A stretch of DNA of 64,000 nucleotides from Pedobacter sp. JY14-1. Its GTDB lineage: Bacteria; Bacteroidota; Bacteroidia; Sphingobacteriales; Sphingobacteriaceae. The notes beneath the pieces are model-generated. The model saw only the letters and a list, made by a program, of their open reading frames with translations. It was not told where the DNA came from and ran no database searches. How positions within the stretch are numbered: the first letter of the stretch is position 1; each line of letters starts with the position of its first letter. Location of the stretch: contig NZ_JARJHU010000001.1 of NCBI RefSeq assembly GCF_029269825.1, forward strand, positions 1-64,000, given 5' to 3'. This document shows positions 26,903-37,108 of this stretch, piece after piece. Both the position numbers and the translations under genes were made by a program.

Positions 26903-29542
26903 TTATTTTGTCTCCGGCCAGGTTGCGAGTCCTTTTTGCATCTTCTCTAATGTGTCTTTGAATACCTGTTCATTCGGGTCCTGTGCTACTGCTTTCTTTT
27001 CCCATTCAATGGCTTCTTGCGTTCTGCCAAGTTTATATAACAGATTGGCGTAGGTATCCATGTACATTGCACTTTTTGGCTCTTCGACAAGAGATTTCCC
27101 GCTCCACTCCAAAGCCTTTTCCAATTCCTTTTTGTCGTTTGTACTTTCAAAGAGCTGCCATGACCAGTCATTATAAGTTCCTCCGTTATACCTATCATCG
27201 TAACAGGTCGCGGCTTCTACCAGGTTCCTCGTTGCATTTTGTTGTTTTTGAGCGACCGCATTTCTGTACCTAATTACAGAAAGCCCAACAATCAGCTCTC
27301 CGTCCAGTGCCGGATACTTTTTAATTATAGCATCTACTGCTGACCAGTCAGGGTTTTCAGTCAGCAAATGAGAAACTTCCGTTTTGAAAATGATATTTTG
27401 AGCATACCGAAGCGCTCCTTTGGGTCCATTCACTTTTGAAAGTCTGTCCAGGTTTTCCATAATCAGTTTGTGCCCTGGGTCTGCTTCCGTTGCGGTAAAC
27501 ATCAAGATGAAGTTGAGATTTGGTTCTATAAACGGATCTTTTAGTCCGGTTATGTAACGCCCAGCAATTGCTTTTGCATGCTCAATATCCTTTTGAGCCA
27601 CTGCCATTAAAGCCAGGTTCCTTAAAAACTGCTGGTCATTCTTGCCTGCTTTATATTCTGCCAGTCTCTCCTGGTAGGTTTTGCCTACAGTATCTGCTAC
27701 TTTAGCGGTGAAGCCTTTGGTTGCACTTAGATAGTTTGCCGTTACTGGCTGAAGTTTAGCATGAATAGTTCTTAAGTCTTCCGGTTTTAGCTTAATGATC
27801 TCCCTGTCATAGGTCATGATGCCATTTTGCTCCGTCTCCACATCAAACGGTTGGGTATAGATCGATCCACTTAAACCCTGTTCTTTTAATTTCACCAGTG
27901 AATCAACCATTGCCGAATATTGCGCTTTCATCTTTTGTGGTGTAACGATACCATCATAACCCCAGCCTGCTTTGGTATCATCCCAAAGGTGGTTTTCTAT
28001 GGGTACACCAATGCCGCCAAATTCGCCCAGCACCCTTGCTTTACCTGCCTGCTTTTCCGAAATCATTGGATTTGGGTAGCTGTGCACATCGGTCATATCC
28101 GCATTTACATAAGCGTCAGGGCTTGGTGAGCGTAGTTGGTTATTTACATACAGGTATTCTCCGCTGTGTCCGTTCACCAGCCTGCTTGGGTCCATAGTTT
28201 TCAGTTCCTTTGTTAACCTTGCCTGGTCATATTGTCCCCATTTCTCGTTGAACAAGACCCATGTGGTAATGCTTGGGTAGTTGTACAACTGCACTATCGT
28301 TTCCTTGTTTTGCTGTTCAAAAGCTGGTTTTGAGCCTTCAGGCAATGATTGGTTTGGGTTTACCATGTCTTGCCAGACCACCATACCCAGTTTATCAGCA
28401 TGGTAGTACCATCTTGCGGGTTCGACTTTGATGTGTTTGCGGATGGTATTGAACCCCATTGCTTTAATGGCTTTGATGTCAAAAGCTAATGCTTCATCTG
28501 TCGGAGCAGTATACAAGCCATCCGGCCAGAAGCCCTGATCAAGTGTTCCAAGGTTGAAGTAGGGTTTGTTGTTCAGCATGATCCTGTCAATACCTTTCTC
28601 ATCTTTACCCACACTGATCTTACGCATACCGAAGTAGCTTTTTACTTTATCCTTTCCTAAAGTAACTTCAAGATCATAAAGAAAGGGATCATCCGGACTC
28701 CAGAGCTTCGCGTTGGGTATCTTTAATGTGATCTTGTCGTCATTGCGAGGAGTGCGCGACGAAGCAATCTCTTGTTTACCATCAAACGCCTTTACTTCGA
28801 CAGCAACATTAGCCGGTCCATTAACCTCTACGCTAACCTCTCCTTTATCTACATCCGGTGTGATCTTCAATCCTTCAATGTATTCCTCCGGTACAGTCTC
28901 CAACCAAACCGTTTGCCAGATGCCGCTGCTTGGCGTGTAGTAAATGTTGCCTGGATTAAGTACCTGTTTACCATGAGGGCCAATTCCCTTATCTGTCGGA
29001 TCATAGACTTTTACGGTCAGCTCGTTTTTTCCTGCTTTCAATTTTTCAGTGATGTCAAAGCTGAAAGCGGTATAGCCACCAGTATGGCTTCCTATCTCTT
29101 TTCCGTTCAGGTAGACGGTAGCCTGCCAATCTACTGCACCGAAGTGTAACAGTATTCGCTTGTTCGTCATCTCGAGCGAAGAGAGAGAACGCTCTATTGT
29201 TCTCCTGTACCATAGGTTCTGGTTTGGCAATAGTTCACGTTTCACTCCGGAAAGGGATGATTCAATGGGAAAAGGAACAAGTATCTTTCCATCGTAGTTG
29301 GATGGTATATCGACATCCTTCTTTGTAATTGCATATTCCCAAAGCCCGTTCAGGTTCTGCCAGCTTTTACGTTCCAACTGTGGTCTTGGGTATTCTTTTA
29401 GTGCATTATTGGGGCTTACTTGCTTTGCCCATCTGGTTTGGATTAGGTTAGGCTGAGTCCTCCAGGTTTGTTGTGCTTCGCTGGTATTTCGGAAAATAAA
29501 GGGCAAAGCTAGCGCTAGAAGCGCTGTTTTTAGTGCTTTCAT
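26903..29542 (-). CDS. Exported GH2 glycoside hydrolase with TPR-like tail
   Basis: 879 residues with a signal peptide (cleavage near NTSEAQQ). The GH2 jelly-roll (about 50-210), Ig-like domain and TIM barrel are in order. The acid/base Glu is about residue 433 in LFNEKWGQ and the likely nucleophile Glu about residue 507 in VLGEFGG. Specificity (beta-galactosidase, glucuronidase or mannosidase type) cannot be fixed. After the barrel there are about 240 residues of helical, TPR-like sequence (LVEEPKSAMYMDTYANLLYK, LGRTQEAIEWEKKA), unusual for GH2. Two palindromic repeats are inserted in frame, near residues 116-126 and 257-269. Last enzyme of the SusCD locus, 35 bp after the peptidase gene. 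Confidence 0.88.
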   Translation of the reverse strand: MKALKTALLALALPFIFRNTSEAQQTWRTQPNLIQTRWAKQVSPNNALKEYPRPQLERKSWQNLNGLWEYAITKKDVDIPSNYDGKILVPFPIESSLSGVKRELLPNQNLWYRRTIERSLSSLEMTNKRILLHFGAVDWQATVYLNGKEIGSHTGGYTAFSFDITEKLKAGKNELTVKVYDPTDKGIGPHGKQVLNPGNIYYTPSSGIWQTVWLETVPEEYIEGLKITPDVDKGEVSVEVNGPANVAVEVKAFDGKQEIASSRTPRNDDKITLKIPNAKLWSPDDPFLYDLEVTLGKDKVKSYFGMRKISVGKDEKGIDRIMLNNKPYFNLGTLDQGFWPDGLYTAPTDEALAFDIKAIKAMGFNTIRKHIKVEPARWYYHADKLGMVVWQDMVNPNQSLPEGSKPAFEQQNKETIVQLYNYPSITTWVLFNEKWGQYDQARLTKELKTMDPSRLVNGHSGEYLYVNNQLRSPSPDAYVNADMTDVHSYPNPMISEKQAGKARVLGEFGGIGVPIENHLWDDTKAGWGYDGIVTPQKMKAQYSAMVDSLVKLKEQGLSGSIYTQPFDVETEQNGIMTYDREIIKLKPEDLRTIHAKLQPVTANYLSATKGFTAKVADTVGKTYQERLAEYKAGKNDQQFLRNLALMAVAQKDIEHAKAIAGRYITGLKDPFIEPNLNFILMFTATEADPGHKLIMENLDRLSKVNGPKGALRYAQNIIFKTEVSHLLTENPDWSAVDAIIKKYPALDGELIVGLSVIRYRNAVAQKQQNATRNLVEAATCYDDRYNGGTYNDWSWQLFESTNDKKELEKALEWSGKSLVEEPKSAMYMDTYANLLYKLGRTQEAIEWEKKAVAQDPNEQVFKDTLEKMQKGLATWPETK
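28738..28774. repeat. Palindromic repeat inside the GH2 gene (copy 1)
   Basis: CGTCATTGCGAGGAGTGCGC and the following GACGAAGCAATCTCTTG, a normal-looking GTCATTGCGAG-type repeat, read through in frame as QEIASSRTPRNDD. It falls in a loop region between beta strands of the Ig-like domain. Confidence 0.8.
29165..29198. repeat. Palindromic repeat inside the GH2 gene (copy 2)
   Basis: CGTCATCTCGAGCGAAGAGA and the following GAGAACGCTCTATT, a GTCATCTCGA-type repeat, translated in frame as ERSLSSLEMT in the jelly-roll domain, just before the conserved KRILLHFGAVDW strand. Confidence 0.75.
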
Positions 29543-29577
29543 TTGGTGTCTATTTTTTTGTTTTTACTTGTTTGTGA

Positions 29578-32145
29578 CTACGGCGTTCGGTTTAGTGAGT
29601 CAAGCTGGAGGCCGGATTTAATTCCTTTGTATTTTGCCGGAATGCCTTCGACCATCCATAATGGAGCGGGTTTATCTTTAAGGTAATAGTCGAAGAATTG
29701 CTGTTGGCGAATTGTGAAATCTAAGGCCTCAGCTTCTTTCGTATCTAAAATATGTCCGGCGTTATAGTCAAGCATCCAAACAGGCTTCCGAAGTCGCCTA
29801 AGTGCATTAAACAGTTCGATACCCTGCCTGAAAAAGTTTCCATCGTTCTTATTATTCAGTAATAATAGAGGTGTTGTGATTTTATTAACTCGAAAAATCA
29901 CCGTGCTGTTGACATAAATATCAGGTTTGTCCCATGGCGTCGCGTTTAGATTTCCTTGGCCACGCTCGTAATAGTAATGCATTGGGACATCCCCAAATCT
30001 TATATCATTATAGTCACTAATTACATCACACATACCAGCAGAAGCATTAGCTGCAGCGAAAAGACTTGAATTCGCAACAATTAGGCTGGTTTCGTAACCA
30101 CCAAAACTATGACCTTGTAAGCCCATTTTGGTTGAATCGATCCATTGGTAGGATCTCAATAAGCTTTTCGCAGCAGACTCGACTGTTGACACAATTGTCT
30201 CTACCATTTTTCCAGCACGTGGAGAAATATCCGGCACAAACACCAAATAATTATTACTTACATAAAATGGGATATTCAAATCCCCATAACTTAAGGATGG
30301 CTTTAGGTAGTAGTGGAGTTCATTACTTCTTTCCTGATAATAATGAAAAATGATGGGGTATTTTTTGTTAGGGTCTAAATTTTGGGGACTGTATAATATA
30401 CCCTGACACATACCGAAGCCTGGAACTTCCCAACTCACCAACTTTGATCTCAGCCATGCAAATCTTTTTTCCGGATAAATATTGCTAACAAGCTTAAATT
30501 TTTTCAAGTCAGTTGATACATACAAATTGGGCGAGGTTGATGCATCCTGTTTTGTAATTAGATATACTCCGCTACCACGCGACTTTATAAGTTCTTTTGG
30601 GGCATTGACCAAACCGCTATAATAGAATAAGCAATCGTCTTCAAACAACTTTTTTAGACCGGAGGCGTTTGCAATCCAAAAGCCGTTTTTTTTAGTGACT
30701 TCGTTCATCCCGATTAGGATTATATCTTTATCTAACCTATCTGGCAGTGCTAATCTAAAATGATTTTTATTAACGTTACCCTCTCCGTGAGTTAAAGTTG
30801 TTACCTCAAATGTTTCTAGATTTAACTTCCACAAATCATAACCATCACCAATTACAACACAGTTTTCGTATTTTTGAAAGCGAGATACTACAGACAGTTT
30901 GAGATTTGATTTTAAAATTGAATTAATATTGAAAGTTAGTCGATGAATCAAAGAGTAAAAGAAGAGCGACCCTGCCTCATCGTTCCAGAAAATATTGCTT
31001 TCATTAGGAGACATTGTTACATTTTCTATATTCTCAGGCTTATGGCTTGCTGGAAGCACCATTTCTCGATTAGCAACTAAATCAAGTATTGTATATTTTG
31101 AAATCTGAGATGTATCGTAGAATTTTTCAAATTCATTGACTCTAGTCGTTAAGAGTATATAGCGATCTGACAAGTTGCTTGATGTTAACATTCTATTCTC
31201 ATCTTCAATCTTATAAGATTTTCCGCCATGAACGGGGAGCGCTCGCAAGTAACTTCGATTGTTGATCTCATCCTTTGCAAATAGTTGCGCAGGTTGTATC
31301 TGAATGTCTTTATAACTCCATAAATTGAGGTATTTAGTTAGTACATCTTTGTCTTGGGATAAGATCTGTAGGTTTCTAACCTTATAATAAACAAACCGTC
31401 CATCAGGACTAAATGACAAAAATCCCCCGTCTAGGTAGACTTGTTCATTTCTTTCAAACGAATCATCATCTACCAAAATAGTCTTATGATGTGAATTTAA
31501 ATCAAAAATAGCAACCGTACTTTTGTCGCTCTTTTTGTAATAAAACGCCAATTTATCTCCGGCTTTATTAAGTGTAAATTCACCCACATGACCAGCATGT
31601 ACTATCCAATCGCTCCCAGATTCAATATTAAAGTATCGAAGTCCGAATTTAGATTTTGTGATTATATTTTGTCCACAGATAGAAAATGATGTCGCCGGAC
31701 AAATTGGCTTTATGGAATTATCTATTAAATTGTGTAAGATTAAGCTATCTCGAAATATGTATGCGAGAGATCGTTGCTTTTTTAGAACTAAATACCTGGG
31801 CCTGACGACACTATTAATTATTCTACTTTTAAGCGTCTTCAGATCAATTAGACTTATTTCACCAAATTTTGACTGCACTAACAAGTATCGGCTGTCGTCA
31901 GTAAATTCAGGCACATAGGAGTCATTAAAGATCTTAAGAATGGCCCCAGCGCTTGAAGCTAGTATTACTTGATGTTTGTCGATACCTTTAAGTTGAACGT
32001 ACCATATGAATTTTCCGTCACTAGAAACATTGTAGTCTACTAGAGTGTCCCAGTTTTCAGCACTGTTATAGGTAATTGTTTTCTTCTGTGCTGTGCCAAT
32101 AGTGGCCGCAAAGAACATCACTATTGTCAAGATATATTTTAACAT
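29578..32145 (-). CDS. Exported S9-like (prolyl oligopeptidase family) peptidase
   Basis: 855 residues from the ATG at 32145, which begins a clear signal peptide (MLKYILTIVMFFAATIGTAQ); an upstream ATG at 32181 adds 12 uncharacteristic residues. An N-terminal beta-propeller-like part is followed by an alpha/beta-hydrolase domain with the nucleophile in LQGHSFGGYE (Ser about 680), the Asp in LLNNKNDGNFF and the His in NAGHILD. It probably cleaves peptides or esters outside the inner membrane. The gene is clearly AT-rich compared with its flanks, like susD and most of susC upstream. It lies in the uptake operon directly after susD. Confidence 0.82.
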   Translation of the reverse strand: MLKYILTIVMFFAATIGTAQKKTITYNSAENWDTLVDYNVSSDGKFIWYVQLKGIDKHQVILASSAGAILKIFNDSYVPEFTDDSRYLLVQSKFGEISLIDLKTLKSRIINSVVRPRYLVLKKQRSLAYIFRDSLILHNLIDNSIKPICPATSFSICGQNIITKSKFGLRYFNIESGSDWIVHAGHVGEFTLNKAGDKLAFYYKKSDKSTVAIFDLNSHHKTILVDDDSFERNEQVYLDGGFLSFSPDGRFVYYKVRNLQILSQDKDVLTKYLNLWSYKDIQIQPAQLFAKDEINNRSYLRALPVHGGKSYKIEDENRMLTSSNLSDRYILLTTRVNEFEKFYDTSQISKYTILDLVANREMVLPASHKPENIENVTMSPNESNIFWNDEAGSLFFYSLIHRLTFNINSILKSNLKLSVVSRFQKYENCVVIGDGYDLWKLNLETFEVTTLTHGEGNVNKNHFRLALPDRLDKDIILIGMNEVTKKNGFWIANASGLKKLFEDDCLFYYSGLVNAPKELIKSRGSGVYLITKQDASTSPNLYVSTDLKKFKLVSNIYPEKRFAWLRSKLVSWEVPGFGMCQGILYSPQNLDPNKKYPIIFHYYQERSNELHYYLKPSLSYGDLNIPFYVSNNYLVFVPDISPRAGKMVETIVSTVESAAKSLLRSYQWIDSTKMGLQGHSFGGYETSLIVANSSLFAAANASAGMCDVISDYNDIRFGDVPMHYYYERGQGNLNATPWDKPDIYVNSTVIFRVNKITTPLLLLNNKNDGNFFRQGIELFNALRRLRKPVWMLDYNAGHILDTKEAEALDFTIRQQQFFDYYLKDKPAPLWMVEGIPAKYKGIKSGLQLDSLNRTP

Positions 32146-32202
32146 ATTATTATTCAAATAGGGTGAGGCCTCAAGCCTCACCTATGTGCAAAAAAAATAA
32201 AA

Positions 32203-33660
32203 TTATAGTTCACTATAGCCCGGATTTTGATGCCCCCTCAATGAGGGATTTGTCCTAAATTCATTGAACGGAATAGGTAACAAAGCCTTAAATGGTGCCC
32301 AAACACCTCCTTTTTGGGGGCATATTTTCACCATTACCTCATTTATTGTAGTCGTACGCTTTAAATCAAGCCATCGATGACCAAATTCGGTAAAAAATTC
32401 AACTCTCCGTTCGTGCATTATTAGCTTTAAAATCTCCTCCTGGGAGCCAGATGTTATTGGAGCTAAACTTGCACGTTTTCTAATTACGTTTAAGTCAGAT
32501 AGTGCCCCGCTTAAATTGTTTTGATGTGCCCTTGCTTCCGATCGTATAAGATATTGTTCAGCTAATCTTAATACGGTAGTATATTCTTGTTGTTCAGAAT
32601 TCGTGCTATAGTCTTTATTTCCTAGTTTATATTTAAATGCAATATTGTAGTTAATACCAGCTATACTTGTTTGGGTTATCCATTTAACCTTACGTTGGTC
32701 TCCAAACTCAAAATCGTCATATAAGATATTTGTTAAAGTGAAAAACAGAGGTCTAAATTTTGCCTTAGAAGGAAGAAACGTACGGCCATCTGGGGTATTT
32801 ATATTACCATTTTGGTCAGATGGATTTGGTTGCAATTGCCATATTGCTTCTTTACTGTTTTTAAGAAAAACGCTATTTAGCGCCACAGTATCAAAGTTGA
32901 TTTTATCTTCAATTAATTTTGTAGCTTCCACTTCTGCCTTAGCCCACTCTTGCTGATAAAGATTTACTCTTGCAAGTAAGGCTGTAGCTGCGCCCCTATT
33001 TGGTCGGATTCTATCTTCGGACGAAGAAATCAGATCAATTGCCAAGTATTTGCTATCGAGAAGTAATTGTGCGTCAGATAGATCTTTGACAAGTTGGGCA
33101 TAAACCTGGTCTTTAGAAGACCGACTTAGATTACTATTAACCTTAAAATCAGTTGATAAGACTAGCGGTATATCACCGTAATAATTAACCAAATAAAAAT
33201 ATATCCATGCCCTTGTAAATTTGGCTTCGCCTAACACTTTATTCTTGAATTCATTAGGCAATTTTTTGGAGTTCTCAACACCTTCAATTATTGAATTCAA
33301 CGGATAGATTATTTCCTTATAAGCGGGGTTCCAAAGAAGAAAAGAATTGTCGCCGTTTAAGTTATTTATGTACTTTCTGTCTGTAGATTCATTAGTAAAT
33401 GGCTTTATCTCGTCTGCTAATAAAGATGGAGAAACAGATAGCTCAAGGGTAGATCCTACAAAATCGTTTCCTTGGGCAAGTCTTGAATATATTCCAGTAA
33501 TCGCGTGGGAAGTTAGAATTTGACTATTGTAAACCTCTTGGGCCGTATTTCTATCAATCGGCAACTCTACTTCAACCAGTTTTTTACAGCCGCTTAAAGT
33601 AGAACACGAATACATGAGAAATGCAAGTAGTACGAAAAGTTTTAGATTATTTAAATACAT
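32203..33660 (-). CDS. SusD/RagB-family nutrient-binding lipoprotein
   Basis: 485 residues with a lipoprotein signal peptide (Cys19 or Cys25; LSGC is the better lipobox). SusD features are the early DRNTAQEVYNS segment, TPR-type helices, the LGEAKFTRAWIYFYLVNYYGDIPLVL block, and the C-terminal RRVEFFTEFGHRWLDLKRT. It sits on the outer-membrane surface as the lid of the SusC channel. AT-rich. It is 16 bp after susC and upstream of the peptidase. The ligand cannot be deduced; a peptidase plus a GH2 suggests a glycoprotein or mixed substrate. Confidence 0.9.
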   Translation of the reverse strand: MYLNNLKLFVLLAFLMYSCSTLSGCKKLVEVELPIDRNTAQEVYNSQILTSHAITGIYSRLAQGNDFVGSTLELSVSPSLLADEIKPFTNESTDRKYINNLNGDNSFLLWNPAYKEIIYPLNSIIEGVENSKKLPNEFKNKVLGEAKFTRAWIYFYLVNYYGDIPLVLSTDFKVNSNLSRSSKDQVYAQLVKDLSDAQLLLDSKYLAIDLISSSEDRIRPNRGAATALLARVNLYQQEWAKAEVEATKLIEDKINFDTVALNSVFLKNSKEAIWQLQPNPSDQNGNINTPDGRTFLPSKAKFRPLFFTLTNILYDDFEFGDQRKVKWITQTSIAGINYNIAFKYKLGNKDYSTNSEQQEYTTVLRLAEQYLIRSEARAHQNNLSGALSDLNVIRKRASLAPITSGSQEEILKLIMHERRVEFFTEFGHRWLDLKRTTTINEVMVKICPQKGGVWAPFKALLPIPFNEFRTNPSLRGHQNPGYSEL

Positions 33661-33676
33661 TTTTCATAATTTAATG

Positions 33677-36600
33677 TTAAAAACTAAGATTAACTCCGGC
33701 AACAACGCTTCTCAATTGAGGAATTACACCAAGACTCTGTGTTTCAGGATCGAAACCTTTATAACCCGTGATAGTAAATAGATTTTGTCCACGAAGAATA
33801 AAACTTGCATTTTTGACCCTCATTTTCTTCTTCCAATCACCTGGAATATCGTATGATATAGATATATTCTTTAGTCGAATAAAAGACGCATCAACCCAAG
33901 CTAAATCACTATTACTTGCATTGAATGCCGGACCATCCACCTCAATATACTGATCTCCCACAACTGCGTATCCTTGGCTCGTAAATCTTTGGATTAAGGA
34001 ATTATCACCAGGCTTCTGCCATCGGCTCATTACATCTTTCGGCCTATTGGTCTGACCGATTCCGTAATTGGTTCCTACAAATGGGTTTCCGAATATCGGA
34101 TCGAACAGATAATTTTTACCCTTTTGCTTAGTGATCTGAACGAAGAAGTCAAGTGTTACACCCTTATAGGAAACAGAATTCGAGACACCTCCTGCAATGA
34201 GAGGTGAAACATTTAACATTTTCGCATTTTGATAGGCTTCAAAAGCATATTCAGCAATTCCACCTTCTTTTTTTGAGAATTCATAAGTTCCTTTTTCAGA
34301 ATTTATCCCTTTGAATTCATACCCTATGAATTTTCCAGAAAATGGATGTCCAACGGGACTTTGGTTCCGATCCTTATAATACTGATAGGTTAGAAAATAC
34401 CCCGTATACTGTTCTGGCAGAGAAAGTAGTTTATTCCTTTGAAACCCAAAATTTAAGTTTGTAACCCATGTAAATTTGGTTGATACGATATTTTTTGAGG
34501 TAATCAAAAAGTCCCAACCAGAATTTTGGATTTTCGCAGGTTGATTAGTTACCAAACCGGTGGCACCGGCTGTAACAGGAAGATCAATTGAACCTAGCTG
34601 ATTTGACGACCTATTTAGCCAATAAGATACACTAGTTAATATCCTATCTTTTAAAAAGCCTAATTCAACCGCAAATTCACTTTTCCTAATATCTTCCCAG
34701 CTGTAATAAGGATTAATAGCTCCTAAATTTCTTATAGGGGTAATTCCTTGGTAGCTAATGCCTGTGTAAGACTCAAACAGCTCAAGATACTTATAATCAC
34801 CGATAGCGTCGTTACCATTACTTCCATAGCTTGCCCGGAACTTACCAAAGCTTAAAAATTCAATATTATGCTTGACAAACGACTCGTTGGAAAAAAGCCA
34901 AGCGGAGCCTAAGGACCAATAATTCCCAAAAGGATTTTTAGGACCAAAACGACTGCTTCCATCTCTTCTGACGTTTAGGTTGATAATATACTTATCTAGC
35001 CAGTTATAATTCAAGCGGCTAAAAAAAGAAAAACTTTTATACTGGCTGCTTGAATTCGATACAAAAATGTTTCCACTTTCTGCCTTACTAATATCCTTTA
35101 GGAAAGCATCACTAATATAGCCTCCAGCACTGATGGTTCTAAAAACATCACTTTGGCTTTGCCAAGAGCTACCTATTAGAGCGTCAAGTGTTCCTTGAAG
35201 AATTTTTTCCTTATAGTGCAATTGAGGATCTAACGTTACTGATTGTGATAGGCCATCTTGAAAACCAGCTGAACCTCTCGCACTTGTGTTTGAGGGATCT
35301 TGTGAGGCGATTGTTACCGGACTGTAAGAACTTCTATTTGCCTCTGAAAACCCGAAAGAAGTTTTAAATGAAAAATTGTCTAAAAAATCATAGTTTAAAT
35401 CTACTATGCCCCTAGCTGTCTTCATTTTTGAAGAAGCAACATTTAAAATTGAAGCGAATGGATTTCCCCAGGTACTTAATCCAGACTCTGGATCTGGTTC
35501 CCAGTTGTACGTGCCATTTTTATAAATGCTAGGCGCATTTGGTGCTAAAGCCATTGCTATCATCATAAAATCTCCCCCAGTTGATTTTGATGTGTTTCCA
35601 ACATAATCTCCTGTCAAGCTTAACCTAAACTTTCCATTACTAGATTGACCTGCAATATTGAAGTGACCCGAACCACTTTCTGTTTTACTTTCACCGGGAA
35701 ATACATAGCCCATTCGATCATAGTTTCCGCTTATTAAATACTGAATTGTTGGTATTCCTCCTGAAATGGATCCCTGAAAATTATATTGGTGTGCTGTTCC
35801 ACCGAGTACAGTCTTCTGCCAATCTGTATATCTATTCTGGTCCCAAACTGTCAAATCATAATTTTGTATGTCTCTTGCTGATACTGGCGTATTAATATCG
35901 GGAATAATCAATCCATCGTTTTTGTAGGCCTCCGTTCGCATTTCTAAATATTGTTGTGTGTTTAGTAAGTCAATCCTTTTATTAACCGTATTAAAACCAG
36001 TACTTGTCGATACATCAATATTTGTCGGTCCGGATTTTCCTTTTTTTGTTGTTATTATAATAACACCATTTCCCCCACGGGATCCATAAATCGATGTTGC
36101 GTCGGCGTCAGTTAGGACATCTATTGATTCAATATTATTGACATTTAAATAAGATAGTGCGGATATATTAGTTAAATTAAAACTGCCATTTCCGTAACCA
36201 TTTAAATTATGATTTACTGGAACCCCATCCACAACTATCAGTGGCTCTGAAGTTAACTGACTAAGACTATTTTGCCCGCGAAGTTGTAATTTCACCTGAG
36301 AGTCTGGAAGCCCATTGGAGGGTGTGATAACCAAATTTGGAACACGACCTTGGAGTGCAAGTAACGGGTTTGTCAGAACCTGTTTGGTTATATCAGAAGA
36401 TTTTAGAGTTGTTATATTTCCAGTTGAAGTACGCCGTGAAGTTTGCCCGTATGCCATTATTTGAACTTCATCTAGCTTGGAAGTACTCAACGAAAGCTGA
36501 ATATGAATGAAATTCATGGTGGCTTTTTCTTCTTTAGTAACATATCCTAGGTATTGAACTGTCAATACAGCCCCCTCCTCCACACTCTTCAAATAAAAAT

Positions 36601-37108
36601 CGCCATTCGCCAGCGTCTGCGTACTCTGCTTCCCACCCTTCACACTCACCGTCGCCCCAGCCAATCCATTCCCCAGCGAATCCACCACCTTACCCCTGAC
36701 ATCAATGCTTTGAAATCGGGCAATGATGTTATCCAGAAAGCCCTCTTGTTCCTTAGGCTTCAGGCCAATATTATTTTCATTGATGGTGTAGTTTAAATTC
36801 TGGCTTTTGCTGACGACATCCAGCACGTCTTTCAGCTGGGCCTGTCTGAAGTTTACGTCCAGCCTCGCCTGTTTGTCTACTTTGTCTTCGGCATAAACGA
36901 CGAAATAGCCGGTCTGCTTCCTGATTTCAGAGAAGATCTGTTCCAGGGTAGCACCCTTTTTTACATAAGTAAGTTTCTGCGCAAAGCCCGCAGCACTCAC
37001 CTGCATCAGGCAGGTGGTCATCAGCACAATGATTAGTTTCATAACCATTATCAGTTTTTTGGGCAGCCATGTCGGTGACAGCCCGTTGTTAAAAGCATAT
37101 TTTTCCAT
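33677..37108 (-). CDS. SusC/RagA TonB-linked outer-membrane receptor
   Basis: 1143 residues. A signal sequence (ends SAAGFAQ), then an STN domain (ATLEQIFSEIRKQTGYFVVY), a carboxypeptidase-regulatory-like domain (about 133-215), a TonB plug (about 225-350; IESIDVLTDADATSIYGSRG) and a beta barrel ending RSVVAGVNLSF. The STN domain indicates signalling to an anti-sigma factor of the FecR type, consistent with the FecR gene upstream. Composition changes sharply near 36570: the first 180 or so codons are GC-rich like the chromosome, the rest AT-rich like susD. This looks like replacement of the receptor body by recombination. Confidence 0.92.
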   Translation of the reverse strand: MEKYAFNNGLSPTWLPKKLIMVMKLIIVLMTTCLMQVSAAGFAQKLTYVKKGATLEQIFSEIRKQTGYFVVYAEDKVDKQARLDVNFRQAQLKDVLDVVSKSQNLNYTINENNIGLKPKEQEGFLDNIIARFQSIDVRGKVVDSLGNGLAGATVSVKGGKQSTQTLANGDFYLKSVEEGAVLTVQYLGYVTKEEKATMNFIHIQLSLSTSKLDEVQIMAYGQTSRRTSTGNITTLKSSDITKQVLTNPLLALQGRVPNLVITPSNGLPDSQVKLQLRGQNSLSQLTSEPLIVVDGVPVNHNLNGYGNGSFNLTNISALSYLNVNNIESIDVLTDADATSIYGSRGGNGVIIITTKKGKSGPTNIDVSTSTGFNTVNKRIDLLNTQQYLEMRTEAYKNDGLIIPDINTPVSARDIQNYDLTVWDQNRYTDWQKTVLGGTAHQYNFQGSISGGIPTIQYLISGNYDRMGYVFPGESKTESGSGHFNIAGQSSNGKFRLSLTGDYVGNTSKSTGGDFMMIAMALAPNAPSIYKNGTYNWEPDPESGLSTWGNPFASILNVASSKMKTARGIVDLNYDFLDNFSFKTSFGFSEANRSSYSPVTIASQDPSNTSARGSAGFQDGLSQSVTLDPQLHYKEKILQGTLDALIGSSWQSQSDVFRTISAGGYISDAFLKDISKAESGNIFVSNSSSQYKSFSFFSRLNYNWLDKYIINLNVRRDGSSRFGPKNPFGNYWSLGSAWLFSNESFVKHNIEFLSFGKFRASYGSNGNDAIGDYKYLELFESYTGISYQGITPIRNLGAINPYYSWEDIRKSEFAVELGFLKDRILTSVSYWLNRSSNQLGSIDLPVTAGATGLVTNQPAKIQNSGWDFLITSKNIVSTKFTWVTNLNFGFQRNKLLSLPEQYTGYFLTYQYYKDRNQSPVGHPFSGKFIGYEFKGINSEKGTYEFSKKEGGIAEYAFEAYQNAKMLNVSPLIAGGVSNSVSYKGVTLDFFVQITKQKGKNYLFDPIFGNPFVGTNYGIGQTNRPKDVMSRWQKPGDNSLIQRFTSQGYAVVGDQYIEVDGPAFNASNSDLAWVDASFIRLKNISISYDIPGDWKKKMRVKNASFILRGQNLFTITGYKGFDPETQSLGVIPQLRSVVAGVNLSF

